Of a stretch of 33,124 bases of DNA, positions 33,086 to 33,124 are shown piece by piece. The first letter of the stretch is position 1. Every line of letters starts with the position of its first letter. Source of the stretch: JAAFGT01 sp041485165 (GTDB taxonomy: Bacteria; Acidobacteriota; Terriglobia; Acidiferrales; UBA7541); the NCBI GenBank assembly GCA_041485165.1, contig JBGPJC010000031.1, positions 1 to 33,124 on the forward strand. The letters are read 5' to 3'. Below the pieces are notes generated by a model, which was not told the DNA's origin, made no database searches, and saw nothing but the letters and a program-made list of their open reading frames with translations. The translations under genes and the position numbers were made by a program.

Positions 33086-33124
33086 ACACTTCAGAACTAG
33101 ACACACACCGAGAAAAAAGCTGAT

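Noticed and set aside
32605..33123. 172-aa plus-strand frame over the repeats in another reading frame
   Set aside because: It is a repetitive shadow frame of the SIR2-STAND C-terminus with Gly/Arg/Cys-rich text and no start signal.

Overview
The window reads as a high-GC, gene-dense chromosomal segment of a Gram-negative bacterium, most likely an uncultured soil Acidobacteriota (Terriglobia-like). The reasons are a complete inner-membrane/secretin type IV pilus block, the accB-accC pair behind an M24 peptidase, a MoxR-like ATPase with a VWA partner, and short CACAGAG/GCAGAG-type intergenic arrays. The assignment rests on gene content and recall, not on a search, and is moderate in confidence.

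Layout: 1-345 is non-coding with a 13-bp tandem array. 346-1812 encodes a UbiD-family decarboxylase. 2056-7688 holds a small helix-turn-helix gene and then pilM-pilN-pilO-pilP-pilQ, closed by a perfect intrinsic terminator at 7713-7745. 7768-11463 carries an M24 aminopeptidase, accB, accC (biotin carboxyl carrier protein and biotin carboxylase, first step of fatty-acid synthesis) and thiE. 11471-14766 has two different APC-superfamily amino-acid permeases. 14881-18961 has a membrane-bound HAMP-PP2C (SpoIIE/RsbU-type) phosphatase, the NAD(P)HX repair enzyme NnrD/NnrE and the tRNA t6A factor TsaE. 19101-21599 encodes a large uncharacterised protein ending in a divergent class III nucleotidyl cyclase-like domain.

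21802-21900 is a tRNA-Sec gene (anticodon TCA, long variable arm, encoded CCA) with a TATAAT -10 box directly upstream, followed 14 nt later by a 53-aa basic protein and then by ada (alkylation repair). 23348-26310 is a lipid/acyl-CoA patch: a MaoC-type hydratase diverging from an APH-like kinase plus acyl-CoA dehydrogenase pair, the split equivalent of the mammalian ACAD10/ACAD11 fusion and of LvaA/LvaC. 26527-29887 on the minus strand holds a thioredoxin-fold protein, a VWA protein and a MoxR-like AAA+ ATPase.

The last 3 kb differ in character. After a 490-bp gene-free stretch that resembles an insertion-sequence scar, an 887-aa protein with SIR2-like NADase, STAND-type NTPase and near-identical 40-aa C-terminal repeats starts at 30380. 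This is the architecture of a STAND-type anti-phage sensor-effector (Avs5-like) and is the best candidate in the window for an undescribed defence system. Its repeat array runs to the window end and is cut by a stop codon inside a decayed repeat copy, so the true C-terminus is uncertain.
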